Positions 8,167-16,331 of a DNA stretch of 64,000 nt are shown here, in pieces. Position 1 is the first letter of the stretch. Every line of letters starts with the position of its first letter. A program made the position numbers and the translations under genes. Origin of the DNA: Spirochaetota bacterium (GTDB lineage Bacteria > Spirochaetota > UBA4802 > UBA5550); assembly GCA_017999915.1 (NCBI GenBank), contig JAGNKX010000011.1, positions 102,800 through 166,799 on the forward strand, given 5' to 3'. Below the pieces are notes generated by a model. The model was not told the DNA's origin. It searched no databases and saw only the letters and a list, made by a program, of their open reading frames with translations.

Positions 8167-9834
8167 CGGCGGTCCTTTGACCTCGGGGGCCAGGTGGGAG
8201 GGCATGTTGTCAGGCCTGCCCGCCAGCCCCGGTATCAGCTTCTGGGGCTTCGTGAAGATGGTATAGGGCAGCATGATGGTGCGGATCAGGGTGTTGCTGA
8301 TGCCGCGCGCGATCGTTATCATCGGCGCGGGCACGACCTTGAGATCGTCGAAGGTCCCGGTCATTCGACAGTAGATGACGATCATTCCCTCGTTCGCTCC
8401 CACCAGTAGCCAGCCGATGACCGGTATCAGGCCCACGGCACGGTCGATGGTCTCCAGGGGCCTGACGCCCAGGAGCGCGTCGATCCTGTCGTCTTTCATC
8501 ATGTATTTGCCGGTGGCCGACATCTGGATGGAGTTGCTGTCGAGGTATAGGTTGTCGAAGGATATGACGCTCTCCTTGATGGTGAGGCGCGACAGCACCG
8601 AATTGTAGTGGAACCCCTTTTGCACGAAGTCCGGGTTGCGGTTCAGCACCAGCTTGTAGAAATTGAAGGCGCCGAACATCTTCGACAATGAGTCGAACTT
8701 AAGGAGCCTGCCGTTGAACGACGAAAAGAGCAGGTCCCCGTAGATGGAGCCGCTGTTCCCCCAGACCCTGCCCTCCAGGTTCATGGCCCCCTCGACCCAC
8801 GGCTGCTTCCCGGGGAACACCGTGTCCAGGACCCGTCTTATCTCGAAATTCCTCAGCACGAAGGCGACATCAAAGGCGGTGTTCCGCCCCGGCGTCACGA
8901 TCACGGTGCCGCCGCCGTTCATGAAGGAGCCCCGGGCCTGCAGCTCCTCCAGGATGAGGGAGCCCTCCCTCGCCACCGCCCGTGATGTGACGCTCTCTAT
9001 GGGAACGCCGAAGAGGGTCATGCCCTCGATGCCGAAATCGGCGCCGCCGTTGAGCTGCTCGAGGATCACATCTAGGATGGGGCTCCCGCCGCCGCGGCCC
9101 CCGCCGACCTCCAGGTTCCTGATACGGACCTTTCCGTGGAAGGTCCTCCGGTCTTCCCGGGTGTAGGTCCCGGAGGCGGACACCACGAGAGGTTCCGATA
9201 TGAAGTCGAGGCCGGGCGAGCATATGTCCCGGTTACGGATCATGACGGAGCCGCGCAGCCTGATGATATCGTCGCTGAACCGGAACCGCGTATTGTCGAA
9301 ATGGATCTGACCGGTGATGGAGATTTTGCCGTTCGACCTGACCCGGGCGTACCCGGTCATGGGGCCGTCGATGGAGATGATCTTCGCGCCGAGATGGAGG
9401 GTGATGTCAGGGTCGCGAACCTCGATCTCCGGCAGGGAAAACTCGGGCAGCTTCGGGCTGTCGGCGGGGAAATCGGCCGTTATCTCGAGGCGGAGGCGGT
9501 CCAGGCGTATGCGCTTCAGCCAGTCGCCCTCGGTAAAGCGCTGGAGCGGCGAGAAGATAAGGGTCACTTCGCCGGCCGACACGTGGTATCCGTCGGGGGG
9601 CCCTATCATGACCCGTGTGAAGCTGATGCCCGGCTCCTGGAACATCGCCACATGGAGCCGGCTGACGTTGACCGGCGCGTTGAATTTCCTCTGGAGGTAC
9701 CGCACCAGGATGCTTTTTACCGGCGCATGGTTGAGGGCATAGTTGATGTCGTCAACGGACCTGAGGGCCGTATAGGCCGCGGCGATGATGAAGAAGAGAA
9801 TATATATGAAAATTTTTTTTACGTGCTGTGTCAT
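8146..9834 (-). CDS. AsmA-like (DUF748-type) envelope protein
   Basis: A 562-residue protein with one N-terminal membrane anchor (HVKKIFIYILFFIIAAAYTAL) and a long periplasmic beta-rich region. It resembles the AsmA/YhdP/TamB-like repeats of proteins thought to carry phospholipid between the membranes. Typical signs are alternating short strands, an internal GVPIESVTSRAVAREG segment, and a C-terminal DALLGVRPLETIDRAVGLIPVIGWLLVG block that is conserved in AsmA-like C-terminal domains. ATG 9834 is used; a GTG at 9852 in the same frame has no better ribosome site. The 3' end overlaps the convergent barrel gene. marC lies 58 bases upstream on the same strand. Confidence 0.75.
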   Translation of the reverse strand: MTQHVKKIFIYILFFIIAAAYTALRSVDDINYALNHAPVKSILVRYLQRKFNAPVNVSRLHVAMFQEPGISFTRVMIGPPDGYHVSAGEVTLIFSPLQRFTEGDWLKRIRLDRLRLEITADFPADSPKLPEFSLPEIEVRDPDITLHLGAKIISIDGPMTGYARVRSNGKISITGQIHFDNTRFRFSDDIIRLRGSVMIRNRDICSPGLDFISEPLVVSASGTYTREDRRTFHGKVRIRNLEVGGGRGGGSPILDVILEQLNGGADFGIEGMTLFGVPIESVTSRAVAREGSLILEELQARGSFMNGGGTVIVTPGRNTAFDVAFVLRNFEIRRVLDTVFPGKQPWVEGAMNLEGRVWGNSGSIYGDLLFSSFNGRLLKFDSLSKMFGAFNFYKLVLNRNPDFVQKGFHYNSVLSRLTIKESVISFDNLYLDSNSIQMSATGKYMMKDDRIDALLGVRPLETIDRAVGLIPVIGWLLVGANEGMIVIYCRMTGTFDDLKVVPAPMITIARGISNTLIRTIMLPYTIFTKPQKLIPGLAGRPDNMPSHLAPEVKGPPSKGVRR

Positions 9835-9891
9835 AGCTACCCGCGGCGTCACCGGAGGGAGCCCGGCGGCGCTGCCGCGGATCCCGGTATG

Positions 9892-10524
9892 TCACCTGAT
9901 AATACCCAGTTCGAAAAGCCCGTTCCTTATAAACTGCACGGACATGGCCGACAGGATAAGGCCCATCAGCTTCTGCGTTATGGAAATCCCCGTGGCGCCG
10001 AGGGCGTCGCTGATATGGTCCGAAAAGAACATCACCACCAACGCCATCAGGAACACCATGACTGAGACACCCACGATGATGCCGAGCTTAATAATATCTC
10101 CCTGGGCCTCGGTGCTGAACATGACCAGGGCTGCGATGTTGCCGGGGCCGCAGAGCATCGGGATCGCCAGTGGAAACACCGACACGTCGCGCTCCTCCTC
10201 CGGCTGGTCATGGTCGCCGATATCGCGCATCTTGATCCGCGACGCCTGGCCCAGCAGCATTTCCATGGAGATAATAAAAAGCAGGATCCCCCCTGCTACC
10301 AGGAAGGATCCTGTCGAAATCCCCAGAAACCCGAGGAGATATCTTCCAAACAGGATAAAGAATACGGAAACCGCTATGGAAATTCCAATAGACCGTATGA
10401 TTATCCTTTTTCTTTTATGGTCACGATACCCCGCCAGATAGACCAGGAAAACCGGGATCAAACCCAGCGGATCCACCACAAAAAAAAGAGTAAAGAAAAC
10501 CGTGGGGATGAACTGTACATCCAT
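9892..10524 (-). CDS. MarC/UPF0056 family integral membrane protein
   Basis: A 210-residue inner-membrane protein with about six hydrophobic helices. It opens with FFTLFFVVDPLGLIPVFLVYLAG, the MarC family hallmark (F-x-V-x-D-P-x-G-x-x-P). A second family block, AIPMLCGPGNIAALVMF, matches the conserved P-x-x-x-G-P-G-x-I segment. Length is normal. Despite the name, MarC is not a proven multidrug pump and its role is unknown. It is the likely first gene of a two-gene unit with the AsmA-like gene. Confidence 0.88.
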   Translation of the reverse strand: MDVQFIPTVFFTLFFVVDPLGLIPVFLVYLAGYRDHKRKRIIIRSIGISIAVSVFFILFGRYLLGFLGISTGSFLVAGGILLFIISMEMLLGQASRIKMRDIGDHDQPEEERDVSVFPLAIPMLCGPGNIAALVMFSTEAQGDIIKLGIIVGVSVMVFLMALVVMFFSDHISDALGATGISITQKLMGLILSAMSVQFIRNGLFELGIIR

Positions 10525-10877
10525 TTTTGACCTCGGGTTTTATACCTGGGTTACTTAACATGATATGACGACATGAAAAAAAGTCAATTAAAAAGGGCGG
10601 GGGTTTTTTGAAAACTCTCAGTAGACATAATCTTAATTAGACATAATATATTTTTATGTCATTTTATTCTTTTTTATTAAACATCTATAATTAATGTTCA
10701 TATAAAAAGTAGACACTATTTGTATAATGTAACACAGGGGGATATGTAGGGGCATGGCATGCCGTGCCCCTACATATCCCCCTGTGCCCCTACATACCCC
10801 CCCGTGCTGTATAAAATATGAATTGATAAAATCCTCCCCCCCTATATCCTTGAAATGTTTTTCCCGGAGGACGTTAC
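10525..10877. other. Divergent region between marC and nadE
   Basis: This AT-rich gap holds promoters for both directions by necessity, though none is clear enough to place. It also holds the long palindrome at 10734-10785 with an extra half copy. GGAGG at about 10866-10870 serves nadE. No gene is seen. Confidence 0.55.
10734..10785. repeat. Near-perfect 52-bp palindrome with an extra half copy
   Basis: Two 25-base arms (10734-10758 and 10761-10785) are reverse complements with one G-T mismatch and only two bases between them. The centre is GGCATGCC. A second copy of the right arm, GCCCCTACATACCCCC, follows directly at 10786-10802. It looks like a repeat-family element rather than a terminator, since no T run follows. 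Confidence 0.8.
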
Positions 10878-12548
10878 ATGAAGATCGCCATGGCGCAGAT
10901 AAACCCGACTATCGCCGACATAACGGGCAACAGGGATAAGATCATATCCTTCATTAATAGAGCGGCGGGCCAGGGCGCCGACCTGGTTATATTCCCGGAA
11001 ATGGCCACCATCGGCTATCCCCCCATGGACCTCCTGGAGAACCGGAAGCTCATCAGCGACAACCTGGCTTCGATCGGGGAAATAGCGCGCCACTGCACGG
11101 AGACAGCGGTCATCTGCGGCTACGTGGACACGGACCCGGAGAACCACCCCCTCCTCTTCAACGCCGCCGCCTTCATGGCCGGCGGCTCCGTCGTGTCGCG
11201 GCACTTCAAGACGCTCCTTCCCACCTATGATGTTTTCGACGAGCTCCGCTACTTTTCCCGGGCACGGGAGGAGGCCGTCGTCGAATTCATGGGCCGCCGC
11301 ATCGGCATCACCATCTGCGAGGACATCTGGAACGACCTTGACTTCTACTCCCAGGGACGCGCCCCCGCGGGCTCGCTGGAGAAATTCGACTACCGCCGCC
11401 GCTATGACACGGACCCGATCCAGAAGCTGGCGGACCAGAAGGCGGACCTGATGGTGAACATCTCCGCCTCGCCCTTCACCCGCGGGAAGAACGCCTTCAA
11501 GCGCGCCATGATCGCCGACATCGCCCGGCACCACGCCCTTCCGGTGGTCTACGTCAACCAGGTGGGGGGCAACGACAGCCTGGTCTTCGACGGGAACAGC
11601 ATCGCCTTCGGCAGGGATGGCGCGGTCATCGGCCGGGCGAAATCCTTCGAGGAGGACCTGGCCCTCGTCGACATCGACGCGTCAGCGGCGATCGAGATCG
11701 CCGACAGCGACATCGAGGAGATACGCCAGGCCCTGGTCCTGGGGATACGCGACTACGTGCGCAAGTGCGGTTTTAAAAGCGTGGTGATAGGCCTTTCCGG
11801 CGGCATCGACTCCGCCCTCACCGCCGCCCTGGCGGCGCAGGCCCTGGGGCCGGAGAACGTCACCGGCATCACCATGCCGTCAGTCTACTCCTCGGAGGGG
11901 AGCGTCGACGACTCGCGGATCCTTGCGGAGAACCTGGGTATCCGCTTCGAGACCGTGCCGATCCGCTCCCTCTTCGACGAGTACCGCGCGAGCCTGGCCG
12001 GGCTCTTCCGCGGCAAGGCCGAGGATGTGACCGAAGAAAACATCCAGGCGCGGATCAGGGGCAACATACTCATGGCGGTCAGCAACAAGGAAAGGAGCCT
12101 GGTGCTGTCCACGGGCAACAAGTCTGAGCTGGCCATGGGATACTGCACCCTCTACGGCGACATGTCCGGCGGCCTCGCGGTCATATCGGACCTTCCCAAG
12201 ACCCTGGTCTACGACCTGTCGCGCCACATCAACCGCGACAGCGAGATCATACCGGACTCATCCATCACCAAGCCGCCCTCGGCCGAGCTCCGTCCCAACC
12301 AGAAGGACCAGGACTCCCTCCCTCCCTACGAGGTGCTGGACCGGATCCTGGAGCTCTACATCGAGGACCGCCTGTCGGCCGACGAGATCATCGCGCAGGG
12401 CTTCCCCGAGAGCACGGTGCGACCGGTGCTCCATACCGTGAACATAAACGAGTACAAGCGGCGCCAGGCCGCGCCCGGCATCAAAGTGACCGCAAAGGCC
12501 TTCGGCGTGGGCCGCCGCATCCCCCTGGCCCAGCGCTTCAGGCCCTGA
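10878..12548 (+). CDS. nadE: Glutamine-dependent NAD+ synthetase
   Basis: This enzyme catalyses the last step of NAD+ synthesis, converting nicotinate adenine dinucleotide with ATP and ammonia taken from glutamine. The N-terminal nitrilase-type glutaminase domain (about 1-265) shows the full triad Glu41 (FPEMAT), Lys111 (FKTLLP) and Cys147 (ICEDIW). The C-terminal synthetase domain begins near 285 and has the ATP loop SGGIDS at 307-312, and later STGNKSE. The 556 residues match the two-domain form. ATG follows GGAGG. The downstream kinase gene starts 11 bases after its stop, so the two are probably co-transcribed. Confidence 0.96.
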   Translation: MKIAMAQINPTIADITGNRDKIISFINRAAGQGADLVIFPEMATIGYPPMDLLENRKLISDNLASIGEIARHCTETAVICGYVDTDPENHPLLFNAAAFMAGGSVVSRHFKTLLPTYDVFDELRYFSRAREEAVVEFMGRRIGITICEDIWNDLDFYSQGRAPAGSLEKFDYRRRYDTDPIQKLADQKADLMVNISASPFTRGKNAFKRAMIADIARHHALPVVYVNQVGGNDSLVFDGNSIAFGRDGAVIGRAKSFEEDLALVDIDASAAIEIADSDIEEIRQALVLGIRDYVRKCGFKSVVIGLSGGIDSALTAALAAQALGPENVTGITMPSVYSSEGSVDDSRILAENLGIRFETVPIRSLFDEYRASLAGLFRGKAEDVTEENIQARIRGNILMAVSNKERSLVLSTGNKSELAMGYCTLYGDMSGGLAVISDLPKTLVYDLSRHINRDSEIIPDSSITKPPSAELRPNQKDQDSLPPYEVLDRILELYIEDRLSADEIIAQGFPESTVRPVLHTVNINEYKRRQAAPGIKVTAKAFGVGRRIPLAQRFRP

Positions 12549-12559
12549 GAGGAGGCCCG

Positions 12560-15295
12560 GTGCAGAACACGAAGATACTGATCATCGAGGACGACCGCCT
12601 TACCGCGCTGGACCTCCGCAACACCCTCCGCCGCATCGGCTACAGCGTGAGCGACCCCGTGGCCACCGGGGCCGAGGCCGTCGCCAAGGTGAAGGAGATC
12701 AAGCCCGACCTGATCATCACCGACATCTCCCTCGAGGGAGACCTTGACGGCATCGACACCATCCACGTGATCCAGAAGGACCTGGACGTCCCCGTGATCT
12801 ATTTTACCGCCTACAGCTCGCCGGAGATGTTCAAGCGGGCCCTGGAGACTAACCCCTACGGCTACCTGGTCAAGCCGGTCAGCATGGACGACCTGTACAC
12901 GACCATCGAGACCGCGCTGAAGCGGAGCGACCTGGAGCGGAAGCTGCGGATCAGCGAGATCAGGTTCCGCCTGGCCTTCGAAAACGCCATGGACGCCATG
13001 ATCTGGGCCGACGCGGTGACCGGCATGGTGATCGACTGCAACCGCTCCGCCGAATGGCTCTTCGAGATGAAGCGGGATGAAATGGTCCGTCTCCACTTCA
13101 CCGCGCTCCATCCCAGGACCTACGGAGAAGCGATCAAGAGCGTTTTCGAGGAAAAGACCAAGGGAAGCGCGGAGCCGGTGGAGGTTCCCATCGTCACGAA
13201 GAGAGGCGCGATCAAGATAGTAACCATCAACACCTCGGTCACCCGCATGGAGGAGCGCGTCGTGATCCAGGGGATCTTCCGCGACATCACCCAGCAGAAA
13301 GAGGCCGAAGCGGCCCTGCAGCTGAACCAGACGCGCCTCCAGGCCCTCATCAGCCTGGGCCAGAAATCCGCCCACCTCCACGAGCGGGAGATCATCGACC
13401 TGGGCATAGAGGAGGCGGTCCGCCTGACCCGGAGCAGGATCGGCTACCTGCACTTCATAGAATCCGACAAAAACATGGTGCAGTATTACGCCTGGTCCCG
13501 GGAGGCCATGAGCACCTGCACCGCGACCGCCGGCACCCATCACCCCCTGGGCCAGGCAGGCATATGGGCGGACTGCGCCCGGACCGGGAGGCCCGTGATG
13601 CACAACGACTACGGGTCCGCGCCGGGGAGAAAGGGGCTCCCGCCGGGGCACACCGCCGTGTACCGGCACATGTCCGTGCCGGTAATGGAGCAGGACCGCG
13701 TCGCCATGATCATCGGCGTGGGCAACAAGGATACCGATTACGACGAAAGCGACGCGAACATGCTGGAGCTCCTGGCCGAGGACATATGGAAGATCATCGA
13801 ACGGAAGCGGGCCGACAACGCCCTCAGGGAAAGCGAGGAGCGGTACCGCGCCCTCTTCGAGGAGTCGCCGGAGCCGATCGTTCTCTTCGACATCGACGGG
13901 TTCATCCTCAACGTCAACCCGGCGTACATGTCCCACACCGGCTATTCCCGCGAGGATGCGGTGGGGCTCAACCTGACGGAGCTTCCCATCCTCGACAGGG
14001 AAACCATACCGGACTACATCGCCCTCTACCGTGAGATCATACGGTCCCGCCAGCTTCACCGGCTGGAGTTGCCCATCTATCACCGGGACGGGACGAAGAT
14101 GTTCGTCGAGATCTTCGTCTCTCCCATCATGAAAAACGACCGGATCACCGGCTTCCAGGTGGTCGCCCGCGACATATCGGCGCGCAAAAAACTCGAGGAA
14201 AACCTCCAGGAGGCGAAGGAGATGCTGGAGCTGCGGGTCCGGGAGCGCACCAAGAAGCTCGTTAACGAGATCGAGGAGCGCGTGAGGACCGAGATCAAGC
14301 TCCGCGAGGGCGAGGAGGTGGCGCGGGCCCTCATCAACTCCCCCAGCGAGCCGGTCATCCTCGTCACGGTGGACGGCACCATCCTGGACGCCAACGCCGA
14401 GTACGAAAAGCGGCTTCACCGCCCCAAGGCCGAGATCCTGGGGAAATCGCTGTTCGACTTCATCGATGACGTGAGTTCCGCGCGCTACCGCGAGAAGATA
14501 AGCGCGGTCTTCGGAACGGGGAAGGCTGTGCGCTTCGAGCACCACCTCGGCGGAGGATGGTACGACACGATCATCTACCCGGTGCCGGACCACCGGGGGA
14601 CCGTGACCAAGCTCGCCGTCTTCGCCCATGACATCACCGAGACGCGGCGCCTGCAGAAGGACATCATGGCGATCAGCGAGCTGGAGCGCCAGCGGATCGG
14701 CCAGGAGCTTCACGACGGCCTGGGCCAGAAGCTGACCGGCATCGCCTTCCTGGCCGAGGCGCTGAAGGGCTCCATGAAGGAAAAGGGATACCCGGAGGTG
14801 GAGGACATCGAGGAGATTTCATCCAACATAGCTGAATCGATCGACCACGCCCGGAAGATATCCAGCGGCCTCTGGACCACGCGCCTGGAGTCGTACGACG
14901 CGGAGGGGGCCCTGCGGGAGCTGGCGGACGACACGGAAATACTCTTCGGCATAACCTGCCATCTCGAGAACAGGGTAACGGAGCCGATCGTCAACTCATC
15001 CGTGGTGATAAACCTCTACTTCATCTGCCGCGAGTCGATCAACAACGCCATCAAGCACGGCCGCGCCGGCCGAATCGATATAGTCCTTTCCGACGATCCG
15101 GAGTGTATCCACCTGGAGATCCTCGACAACGGCTCGGGCGCTCCGGATTCGTTCCGCAATAAGACCGGCATCGGCCTGCGCATCATGCAGTACCGGGCCG
15201 GCATCATCGGCGGCACCTGCGCCTTTGAGAGCACCCCCGGTGGATTTATTGTGCGGACGGCCATACGGAAGGAATTCATAGAGACATATCTCTAA
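12560..15295 (+). CDS. Multi-sensor histidine kinase with N-terminal receiver domain (NarX-type core)
   Basis: A soluble 911-residue sensor kinase. Order of parts: receiver domain (about 1-125, phosphorylated Asp55 in ITDIS), PAS (about 135-250), a GAF-2-type domain (about 260-420, with THHPLGQAGIWADC), PAS (about 425-545), a coiled coil, PAS (about 585-700), HisKA_3 with phospho-acceptor His718 in QELHDGLGQ, and an HATPase domain (INLYFICRESINNAIKHG, then DNGSG). It starts with GTG, 5 bases after AGAGGAGG. No membrane helix is present, so it senses a cytoplasmic signal. Its HisKA_3 core fits the NarL-type regulator gene 245 bases downstream. The N-terminal receiver implies that another kinase feeds into it. 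Confidence 0.9.
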   Translation: MQNTKILIIEDDRLTALDLRNTLRRIGYSVSDPVATGAEAVAKVKEIKPDLIITDISLEGDLDGIDTIHVIQKDLDVPVIYFTAYSSPEMFKRALETNPYGYLVKPVSMDDLYTTIETALKRSDLERKLRISEIRFRLAFENAMDAMIWADAVTGMVIDCNRSAEWLFEMKRDEMVRLHFTALHPRTYGEAIKSVFEEKTKGSAEPVEVPIVTKRGAIKIVTINTSVTRMEERVVIQGIFRDITQQKEAEAALQLNQTRLQALISLGQKSAHLHEREIIDLGIEEAVRLTRSRIGYLHFIESDKNMVQYYAWSREAMSTCTATAGTHHPLGQAGIWADCARTGRPVMHNDYGSAPGRKGLPPGHTAVYRHMSVPVMEQDRVAMIIGVGNKDTDYDESDANMLELLAEDIWKIIERKRADNALRESEERYRALFEESPEPIVLFDIDGFILNVNPAYMSHTGYSREDAVGLNLTELPILDRETIPDYIALYREIIRSRQLHRLELPIYHRDGTKMFVEIFVSPIMKNDRITGFQVVARDISARKKLEENLQEAKEMLELRVRERTKKLVNEIEERVRTEIKLREGEEVARALINSPSEPVILVTVDGTILDANAEYEKRLHRPKAEILGKSLFDFIDDVSSARYREKISAVFGTGKAVRFEHHLGGGWYDTIIYPVPDHRGTVTKLAVFAHDITETRRLQKDIMAISELERQRIGQELHDGLGQKLTGIAFLAEALKGSMKEKGYPEVEDIEEISSNIAESIDHARKISSGLWTTRLESYDAEGALRELADDTEILFGITCHLENRVTEPIVNSSVVINLYFICRESINNAIKHGRAGRIDIVLSDDPECIHLEILDNGSGAPDSFRNKTGIGLRIMQYRAGIIGGTCAFESTPGGFIVRTAIRKEFIETYL

Positions 15296-15343
15296 AACTA
15301 TTTATAGCGGAATCTGTTATTCCTTAAATCCCCTGAATCATTA

Positions 15344-15373
15344 TTGACAGGTCACCGGTATGTGTACTATACT
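15344..15373 (+). promoter_or_regulatory. Candidate promoter ahead of the NarL-type regulator
   Basis: TTGACA (15344-15349) and TATACT (15368-15373) are 18 bp apart. It lies between the kinase and regulator genes, so the regulator may also be made independently of nadE and the kinase. Confidence 0.5.
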
Positions 15374-15397
15374 ATAAAATGTTAAGACAGTTAGATT

Positions 15398-15477
15398 CCT
15401 CCCCCTTGATGGGGGAGGCCAGGCGGGGGAAACTAATCACTGACACCCTCCCCTATCCCCTCCCATCAAGGGAGGGG
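15398..15477. repeat. Paired C/G-rich hairpins (dispersed repeat family)
   Basis: CCTCCCCC and GGGGGAGG (15398-15418) form an 8-bp stem with a 5-nt loop. CCCCTCCC and GGGAGGGG (15457-15477) form a second such stem. A similar arrangement is found at 50205-50305. Confidence 0.65.
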
Positions 15478-15539
15478 GAGATCATTACGAAGTATGCAAA
15501 AATAACGTCTCCAACAGCCCATGGATGGTTAAATGCGCT

Positions 15540-16205
15540 ATGGCCGATAAAAACAACATCAAGATCATAATCGTCGACGATCATCCCCTGGTGCGCCAGG
15601 GCATGAAAAAGGTCATAGAGCGGGAGCAGGACCTCACGGTCATCAGCGAGGCCGGCAGCGCCGAGGAAGCCATCCGCTGCATCAACCACGAGGAGCCGGA
15701 CCTGGCCATCGTCGATATTTCCCTGGAAAGCGAGGTCAGCGGCATCGACCTGATCAAGGCCCTGCGGGACCGCTACGGCAGGATCAAGACCCTGGTCCTG
15801 TCCATGCACGACGAGAACGTGTACGCCGAGCGGGCCCTCAAGGCCGGGGCCCGGGGCTACGTGGCAAAGAAAGAGGCCCCGGCGGTGATCATCGAGGCGA
15901 TCCGGGTCGTCATGAAGGGAGAGCTCTACCTGAGCAGCAGGATATCCATGAAGATCATCGACCGCCTGTTCCAGGGAAAGGAGGGAGGCGCGGAATCGAT
16001 GCCGGAGACCCTATCCGACCGGGAGCTGGAGATTTTCCGCATGATCGGCTCAGGCCTGAGCACCGGCGATATAGCCAAAAAGCTCAACATCAGCGTGAAC
16101 ACCATCGAGAGCCACCGGAAGAAGATAAAAGACAAGCTGGGAATTCAAAAAGGCTCGGAGCTGGTCAAGGCGGCCGTCCAGTGGGTCTCGTCCCAGCAAA
16201 GCTGA
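15540..16205 (+). CDS. NarL/LuxR-family response regulator
   Basis: A 221-residue DNA-binding regulator. The receiver domain begins at once (IKIIIVDDHPLVRQG) with phospho-acceptor Asp59 in AIVDIS. The LuxR-type helix-turn-helix lies at about 150-215 with LSDRELEIFRMIGSGLSTGDIAKKL and the recognition helix NTIESHRKKIK. The start at 15540 is preferred because the receiver fold begins just after it; ATG 15525 is in frame but would add five unrelated residues. It follows the HisKA_3 kinase and is its probable partner. Confidence 0.93.
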   Translation: MADKNNIKIIIVDDHPLVRQGMKKVIEREQDLTVISEAGSAEEAIRCINHEEPDLAIVDISLESEVSGIDLIKALRDRYGRIKTLVLSMHDENVYAERALKAGARGYVAKKEAPAVIIEAIRVVMKGELYLSSRISMKIIDRLFQGKEGGAESMPETLSDRELEIFRMIGSGLSTGDIAKKLNISVNTIESHRKKIKDKLGIQKGSELVKAAVQWVSSQQS

Positions 16206-16216
16206 CATGCCCATAA

Positions 16217-16247
16217 CAGAATCCACCACCGTTTATAACAGATTCTG
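16217..16247. terminator. Weak inverted repeat after the response regulator
   Basis: CAGAATC (16217-16223) pairs exactly with GATTCTG (16241-16247) around 17 nt. There is no clear T run, so termination is only possible, not shown. Confidence 0.3.
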
Positions 16248-16331
16248 AAGCTCAAAACCCCATCATATGCTATTGTCCCCCGGTGCACCTGCCGGTATAT
16301 TATAGCCATCACGAGGCAAAGGCGGGGCATT

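Noticed and set aside
10734-10785. Rho-independent terminator for marC or nadE
   Set aside because: It lies upstream of both divergent genes and no T run follows either arm.
12356-14713. 785-residue open frame on the minus strand opposite the multi-sensor kinase
   Set aside because: It is a by-product of high GC content; the plus strand there encodes recognisable receiver, PAS, GAF and kinase domains, and the minus frame shows no domain or ribosome site.
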